From positions 17,558,093-17,622,092 of the forward strand of contig OZ025272.1 of assembly GCA_964019165.1 (NCBI GenBank): 64,000 bases of DNA, in the 5' to 3' direction. Below are positions 56,772 to 64,000 of this stretch, in pieces. The notes under the pieces are model-generated. The model was given only the letters and a program-made list of their open reading frames with translations. It had not been told where the DNA came from and did no database searches. The translations under genes and the position numbers were made by a program. The stretch comes from Mastigias papua (Eukaryota > Cnidaria > Scyphozoa > Rhizostomeae > Mastigiidae). Numbering within the stretch: position 1 is the first letter of the stretch; every line of letters starts with the position of its first letter.

Positions 56772-59700
56772 TTCTAGAGGTAAGCGTATTTGAGTGTTCT
56801 AACTGTATGTTTTCAGTGTTGCCAAATGGTTTCCAGTTGTTTTGGAACATGATAAAACTGGAGCAGGATATGTTCTATTGGAGATGGGCCTGGAGATGGA
56901 ACTGGAGATGGAAGTGAATATGGAAGTGGAGATGGAGCACAATTGGCTTCAAGGAAACAAGCTAATGGTGTCCGGTATGGATGAGTTGTTGATTTATCTA
57001 CTGATTTATTTACTCTGTTATCTATTTGCTCACTTATCTATTGGAGGTATGAGCTGTAGTTGTAATTAGTTGGTAGCTGTCTATAGTTACTGTATGTAGG
57101 CAGTAGTAGAAAGCAGTAGAAAGTTGATAGATGTGATGTGTGTTCTGTTACATGTTTGTGAGCTGTTGTACTTGTTTTGTGTTTGTGGTTTTGTGTTTGT
57201 GATGGGCTGTGAGAGCGAGAGTGGAATGATTGTGAGGAGAGAGATATGGAATGAGAAAGAATCGGCAACGGAGATAGATGTTGACTGTGCATAGTGCTAT
57301 GAATATGAGACTAATTGCTCAGAGCCCGTAAATGACAAAGTAGATGAGCAGTGCGTTATCTATCGTGGCATTGAACTCGAGTTTCATACCGTATTTTGCG
57401 TGGAGTTGCTATAAGACTGTGTAGGACAAGAAAGTATAACTTGACGGAGCAGTGGATAAGCTGAATTTCTAGAGGTAAGCGTATTTGAGTGTTCTAACTG
57501 TATGTTTTCAGTGTTGCCAAATGGTTTCCAGTTGTTTTAGAACATGATAAAACTGGAGCAGGATATGTTCTATTGGAGATGGAACTGGAGATGGAACTGG
57601 AGATGGAACTGAAAATGGAACTGGAAATGGAAGTGAATATGGAAGTGGAGATGGAGCACAATTGGCTTCAATGAAACAAGCTAATGGTGTCCGGTATGGA
57701 TGAGTTGTTGATTTATCTACTGATTTATTTACTCTGTTATCTATTTGCTCACTTATCTATTGGAGGTATGAGCTGTAGTTGTAATTAGTTGGTAGCTGTC
57801 TATAGTTACCGTATGTAGGCAGTATTAGAAAGCAGTAGAAAGTTGATAGATGTGATGTGTGTTCTGTTACATGGTTGTGAGCCGTTGTACTTGTTTTGTG
57901 TTTGTGGTTTTGTGTTTGTGATGGGCTGTGAGAGCGAGAGTGGAATGATTGTGAGGAGAGAGATATGGAATGAGAAAGAATCGGCAACGGAGATAGATGT
58001 TGACAGTGCATAGTGCAATTAATATGAGACTAATTGCTCAGAGCCCGTAAATGACAAAGTAGATGAGCAGTGCGTTATCTATCGTGGCATTGAACTCGAG
58101 TTTCATACCGTATTTTGCGTGGAGTTGCTATAAGACTGTGTAGGACAAGAAAGTATAACTTGACGGAGCAGTGGATAAGCTGAATTTCTAGAGGTAAGCG
58201 TATTTGAGTGTTCTAACTGTATGTTTTCAGTGTTGCCAAATGGTTTCCAGTTGTTTTAGAACATGATAAAACTGGAGCAGGATATGTTCTATTGGAGATG
58301 GAACTGGAGATGGAACTGGAGATGGAAGTGAATATGGAACTGGAGATGGAAGTGAATATGGAAGTGGAGATGGAGCACAATTGGCTTCAATGAAACAAGC
58401 TAATGGTGTCCGGTATGGATGAGTTGTTGATTTATCTACTGATTTATTTACTCTGTTATCTATTTGCTCACTTATCTATTGGAGGTATGAGCTGTAGTTG
58501 TAATTAGTTGGTAGCTGTCTATAGTTACCGTATGTAGGCAGTATTAGAAAGCAGTAGAAAGTTGATAGATGTGATGTGTGTTCTGTTACATGTTTGTGAG
58601 CTGTTGTACTTGTTTTGTGTTTGTGGTTTTGTGTTTGTGATGGGCTGTGAGAGTGAGAGTTTAATGATTGTGAGGAGAGAGATATGGAATGAGAAAGAAT
58701 CGGCAACGGAGATAGATGTTGACTGTGCATAGTGCAATGAATATGAGACTAATTGCTCAGAGCCCGTAAATGACAAAGTAGATGAGCAGTGCGTTATCTA
58801 TCGTGGCATTGAACTCGAGTTTCATACCGTATTTTGCGTGGAGTTGCTATAAGACTGTGTAGGACAAGAAAGTATAACTTGACGGAGCAGTGGATAAGCT
58901 GAATTTCTAGAGGTAAGCGTATTTGAGTGTTCTAACTGTATGTTTTCAGTGTTGCCAAATGGTTTCCAGTTGTTTTAGAACATGATAAAACTGGAGCAGG
59001 ATATGTTCTATTGGAGATGGAACTGGAGATGGAACTGGAGATGGAACTGAAAATGGAACTGGAAATGGAAGTGAATATGGAAGTGGAGATGGAGCACAAT
59101 TGGCTTCAATGAAACAAGCTAATGGTGTCCGGTATGGATGAGTTGTTGATTTATCTACTGATTTATTTACTCTGTTATCTATTTGCTCACTTATCTATTG
59201 GAGGTATGAGCTGTAGTTGTAATTAGTTGGTAGCTGTCTATAGTTACCGTATGTAGGCAGTATTAGAAAGCAGTAGAAAGTTGATAGATGTGATGTGTGT
59301 TCTGTTACATGGTTGTGAGCCGTTGTACTTGTTTTGTGTTTGTGGTTTTGTGTTTGTGATGGGCTGTGAGAGCGAGAGTGGAATGATTGTGAGGAGAGAG
59401 ATATGGAATGAGAAAGAATCGGCAACGGAGATAGATGTTGACAGTGCATAGTGCAATTAATATGAGACTAATTGCTCAGAGCCCGTAAATGACAAAGTAG
59501 ATGAGCAGTGCGTTATCTATCGTGGCATTGAACTCGAGTTTCATACCGTATTTTGCGTGGAGTTGCTATAAGACTGTGTAGGACAAGAAAGTATAACTTG
59601 ACGGAGCAGTGGATAAGCTGAATTTCTAGAGGTAAGCGTATTTGAGTGTTCTAACTGTATGTTTTCAGTGTTGCCAAATGGTTTCCAGTTGTTTTAGAAC

Positions 59701-62700
59701 ATGATAAAACTGGAGCAGGATATGTTCTATTGGAGATGGAACTGGAGATGGAACTGGAGATGGAAGTGAATATGGAACTGGAGATGGAAGTGAATATGGA
59801 AGTGGAGATGGAGCACAATTGGCTTCAATGAAACAAGCTAATGGTGTCCGGTATGGATGAGTTGTTGATTTATCTACTGATTTATTTACTCTGTTATCTA
59901 TTTGCTCACTTATCTATTGGAGGTATGAGCTGTAGTTGTAATTAGTTGGTAGCTGTCTATAGTTACCGTATGTAGGCAGTATTAGAAAGCAGTAGAAAGT
60001 TGATAGATGTGATGTGTGTTCTGTTACATGTTTGTGAGCTGTTGTACTTGTTTCGTGTTTGTGGTTTTGTGTTTGTGATGGGCTGTGAGAGTGAGAGTTT
60101 AATGATTGTGAGGAGAGAGATATGGAATGAGAAAGAATCGGCAACGGAGATAGATGTTGACTGTGCATAGTGCAATGAATATGAGACTAATTGCTCAGAG
60201 CCCGTAAATGACAAAGTAGATGAGCAGTGCGTTATCTATCGTGGCATTGAACTCGAGTTTCATACCGTATTTTGCGTGGAGTTGCTATAAGACTGTGTAG
60301 GACAAGAAAGTATAACTTGACGGAGCAGTGGATAAGCTGAATTTCTAGAGGTAAGCGTATTTGAGTGTTCTAACTGTATGTTTTCAGTGTTGCCAAATGG
60401 TTTCCAGTTGTTTTAGAACATGATAAAACTGGAGCAGGATATGTTCTATTGGAGATGGAACTGGAGATGGAACTGGAGATGGAACTGAAAATGGAACTGG
60501 AAATGGAAGTGAATATGGAAGTGGAGATGGAGCACAATTGGCTTCAATGAAACAAGCTAATGGTGTCCGGTATGGATGAGTTGTTGATTTATCTACTGAT
60601 TTATTTACTCTGTTATCTATTTGCTCACTTATCTATTGGAGGTATGAGCTGTAGTTGTAATTAGTTGGTAGCTGTCTATAGTTACCGTATGTAGGCAGTA
60701 TTAGAAAGCAGTAGAAAGTTGATAGATGTGATGTGTGTTCTGTTACATGTTTGTGAGCTGTTGTGCTTGTGTCGTGTTTGTGGTTTTGTGTTTGTGATGG
60801 GCTGTGAGAGCGAGAGTGGAATGATTGTGAGGAGAGAGATATGGAATGAGAAAGAATCGGCAACGGAGATAGATGTTGACAGTGCATAGTGCAATTAATA
60901 TGAGACTAATTGCTCAGAGCCCGTAAATGACAAAGTAGATGAGCAGTGCGTTATCTATCGTGGCATTGAACTCGAGTTTCATACCGTATTTTGCGTGGAG
61001 TTGCTATAAGACTGTGTAGGACAAGAAAGTATAACTTGACGGAGCAGTGGATAAGCTGAATTTCTAGAGGTAAGCGTATTTGAGTGTTCTAACTGTATGT
61101 TTTCAGTGTTGCCAAATGGTTTCCAGTTGTTTTAGAACATGATAAAACTGGAGCAGGATATGTTCTATTGGAGATGGAACTGGAGATGGAACTGGAGATG
61201 GAAGTGAATATGGAAGTGGGGATGGAGCACAATTGGCTTCAATGAAACAAGCTAATGGTGTCCGGTATGGATGAGTTGTTGATTTATCTACTGATTTATT
61301 TACTCTGTTATCTATTTGCTCACTTATCTATTGGAGGTATGAGCTGTAGTTGTAATTAGTTGGTAGCTGTCTATAGTTACCGTATGTAGGCAGTATTAGA
61401 AAGCAGTAGAAAGTTGATAGATGTGATGTGTGTTCTGTTACATGTTTGTGAGCTGTTGTGCTTGTGTCGTGTGTGTGGTTTTGTGTTTGTGATGGGCTGT
61501 GAGAGCGAGAGTGGAATGATTGTGAGGAGAGAGATATGGAATGAGAAAGAATCGGCAACGGAGATAGATGTTGACAGTGCATAGTGCAATTAATATGAGA
61601 CTAATTGCTCAGAGCCCGTAAATGACAAAGTAGATGAGCAGTGCGTTATCTATCGTGGCATTGAACTCGAGTTTCATACCGTATTTTGCGTGGAGTTGCT
61701 ATAAGACTGTGTAGGACAAGAAAGTATAACTTGACGGAGCAGTGGATAAGCTGAATTTCTAGAGGTAAGCGTATTTGAGTGTTCTAACTGTATGTTTTCA
61801 GTGTTGCCAAATGGTTTCCAGTTGTTTTAGAACATGATAAAACTGGAGCAGGATATGTTCTATTGGAGATGGGCCTGGAGATGGAACTGGAGATGGAAGT
61901 GAATATGGAAGTGGAGATGGAGCACAATTGGCTTCAAGGAAACAAGCTAATGGTGTCCGGTATGGATGAGCTGTTGATTTATCTACTGATTTATTTACTC
62001 TGTTATCTATTTGCTCACTTATCTATTGGAGGTATGAGCTGTAGTTGTAATTAGTTGGTAGCTGTCTATAGTTACTGTATGTAGGCAGTAGTAGAAAGCA
62101 GTAGCAAGTTGATAGATGTGATGTGTGTTCTGTTACATGGTTGTGAGCTGTTGTACTTGTTTTGTGTTTGTGGTTTTGTGTTTGTGATGGGCTGTGAGAG
62201 CGAGAGTGGAATGATTGTGAGGAGAGAGATATGGAATGAGAAAGAATCGGCAACGGAGATAGATGTTGACTGTGCATAGTGCTATGAATATGAGACTAAT
62301 TGCTCAGAGCCCGTAAATGACAAAGTAGATGAGCAGTGCGTTATCTATCGTGGCATTGAACTCGAGTTTCATACCGTATTTTGCGTGGAGTTGCTATAAG
62401 ACTGTGTAGGACAAGAAAGTATAACTTGACAGAGCAGTGGATAAGCTGAATTTCTAGAGGTAAGCGTATTTGAGTGTTCTAACTGTATGTTTTCAGTGTT
62501 GCCAGATGGTTTCCAGTTGTTTTAGAACATGATAAAACTGGAGCAGGATATGTTCTATTGGAGATGGAACTGGAGATGGAACTGAAGATGGAACTGGAGA
62601 TGGAAGTGAATATGGAAGTGGAGATGGAGCACAATTGGCTTCAATGAAACAAGCTAATGGTGTCCGGTATGGATGAGTTGTTGATTTATCTACTGATTTA

Positions 62701-64000
62701 TTTACTCTGTTATCTATTTGCTCACTTATCTATTGGAGGTATGAGCTGTAGTTGTAATTAGTTGGTAGCTGTCTATAGTTACCGTATGTAGGCAGTATTA
62801 GAAAGCAGTAGAAAGTTGATAGATGTGATGTGTGTTCTGTTACATGTTTGTGAGCTGTTGTGCTTGTGTCGTGTTTGTGGTTTTGTGTTTGTGATGGGCT
62901 GTGAGAGCGAGAGTGGAATGATTGTGAGGAGAGAGATATGGAATGAGAAAGAATCGGCAACGGAGATAGATGTTGACAGTGCATAGTGCAATTAATATGA
63001 GACTAATTGCTCAGAGCCCGTAAATGACAAAGTAGATGAGCAGTGCGTTATCTATCGTGGCATTGAACTCGAGTTTCATACCGTATTTTGCGTGGAGTTG
63101 CTATAAGACTGTGTAGGACAAGAAAGTATAACTTGACGGAGCAGTGGATAAGCTGAATTTCTAGAGGTAAGCGTATTTGAGTGTTCTAACTGTATGTTTT
63201 CAGTGTTGCCAAATGGTTTCCAGTTGTTTTAGAACATGATAAAACTGGAGCAGGATATGTTCTATTGGAGATGGAACTGGAGATGGAACTGGAGATGGAA
63301 CTGAAGATGGAACTGGAGATGGAAGTGAATATGGAAGTGGAGATGGAGCACAATTGGCTTCAATGAAACAAGCTAATGGTGTCCGGTATGGATGAGTTGT
63401 TGATTTATCTACTGATTTATTTACTCTGTTATCTATTTGCTCACTTATCTATTGGAGGTATGAGCTGTAGTTGTAATTAGTTGGTAGCTGTCTATAGTTA
63501 CCGTATGTAGGCAGTATTAGAAAGCAGTAGAAAGTTGATAGATGTGATGTGTGTTCTGTTACATGTTTGTGAGCTGTTGTACTTGTTTTGTGTTTGTGGT
63601 TTTGTGTTTGTGATGGGCTGTGAGAGTGAGAGTTTAATGATTGTGAGGAGAGAGATATGGAATGAGAAAGAATCGGCAACGGAGATAGATGTTGACTGTG
63701 CATAGTGCAATGAATATGAGACTAATTGCTCAGAGCCCGTAAATGACAAAGTAGATGAGCAGTGCGTTATCTATCGTGGCATTGAACTCGAGTTTCATAC
63801 CGTATTTTGCGTGGAGTTGCTATAAGACTGTGTAGGACAAGAAAGTATAACTTGACGGAGCAGTGGATAAGCTGAATTTCTAGAGGTAAGCGTATTTGAG
63901 TGTTCTAACTGTATGTTTTCAGTGTTGCCAAATGGTTTCCAGTTGTTTTAGAACATGATAAAACTGGAGCAGGATATGTTCTATTGGAGATGGAACTGGA
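56772..64000. repeat. Satellite array, 695-719 bp units, continuing past the window
   Basis: Units begin at TTCTAGAGG: 56,772, 57,467, 58,186, 58,905, 59,624, 60,343, 61,062, 61,757, 62,452, 63,159 and 63,878 (partial). Lengths are 695, 719 (five times), 695, 695, 707 and 719 bp. Length changes come in 12-bp steps from an internal GAGATGGAACTG block. Three main variant types occur in an ordered pattern. An 84-residue frame is open on the minus strand of every unit, but the differences between units mostly change amino acids, so I do not call it a gene. No transposon signature is visible. Confidence 0.97.

Noticed and set aside
56842..57069. Plus-strand frame with EMELEMEV repeats and a hydrophobic LLIYLLIYLLCYLF segment in satellite unit 1
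   Set aside because: Open only in type 0 units; the others have a TGA after the HNWLQ stretch, so it is not kept across the array.

Overview
The window looks like repeat-dense, AT-rich nuclear DNA of an animal, most likely an aquatic invertebrate. This rests on the mix of elements: CR1-like, L2-like and RTE/BovB-like LINEs, a restriction-like-endonuclease LINE fragment, Ty3/gypsy LTR elements, Tc1, hAT and Harbinger-like DNA elements, and a Rep-like helicase pseudogene. I found no intact host gene, no rRNA and no tRNA. Nothing looks bacterial: there are no operons, CRISPR arrays or insertion sequences. The species cannot be named from the sequence.

Layout. 1-10,540: an old minus-strand Ty3/gypsy element (X) whose 3' LTR is cut by the window start. 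It was hit by a complete plus-strand gypsy element (Y, 1,185-5,886), a 5'-truncated LINE (D, 6,285-7,331) and a MITE (387-635). 10,541-16,910: three blocks of a 107-bp tandem repeat with two back-to-back palindromes per unit, separated by an RTE endonuclease fragment, a gypsy gag fragment and a CR1-like LINE (E), and followed by a 20-bp minisatellite. 17,000-26,000: mostly unrecognised sequence with a second copy of the MITE, LINE remnants and one copy of a 260-bp dispersed repeat. 26,030-27,198: LINE I and a Tc1-type MITE (M1). 27,350-29,130: a broken Rep-like gene (HUH plus SF3-helicase signatures) with a hairpin on its 5' side and an inverted repeat on its 3' side. 29,440-31,900: an L2-like LINE (G) and a Tc1 transposon. 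32,329-38,330: MITE M2, then an RTE/BovB-like LINE cut into four pieces by a hAT element, a block of two LINE fragments, and a second hAT element with a perfect 8-bp target duplication. 38,346-49,000: a 1-kb inverted-repeat element, LINE J, a hAT-like MITE, a strong hairpin, and a diverged duplication that includes a splice-donor-like site. 49,015-54,810: a three-level nest of CR1-like LINEs (C in B in A). 55,310-56,625: two LINE 3' fragments. 56,772-64,000: a satellite array with units of 695-719 bp, running off the right edge.

There is no pathway to reconstruct. The window is a record of repeated insertion, and several junctions can be read to the base because removing the insert rejoins the interrupted reading frame. 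The items most worth a second look are the Rep-like locus with its flanking inverted repeats, the satellite array with its higher-order order of unit types, the double-palindrome 107-bp repeat, and the nested insertions that date the families relative to each other.
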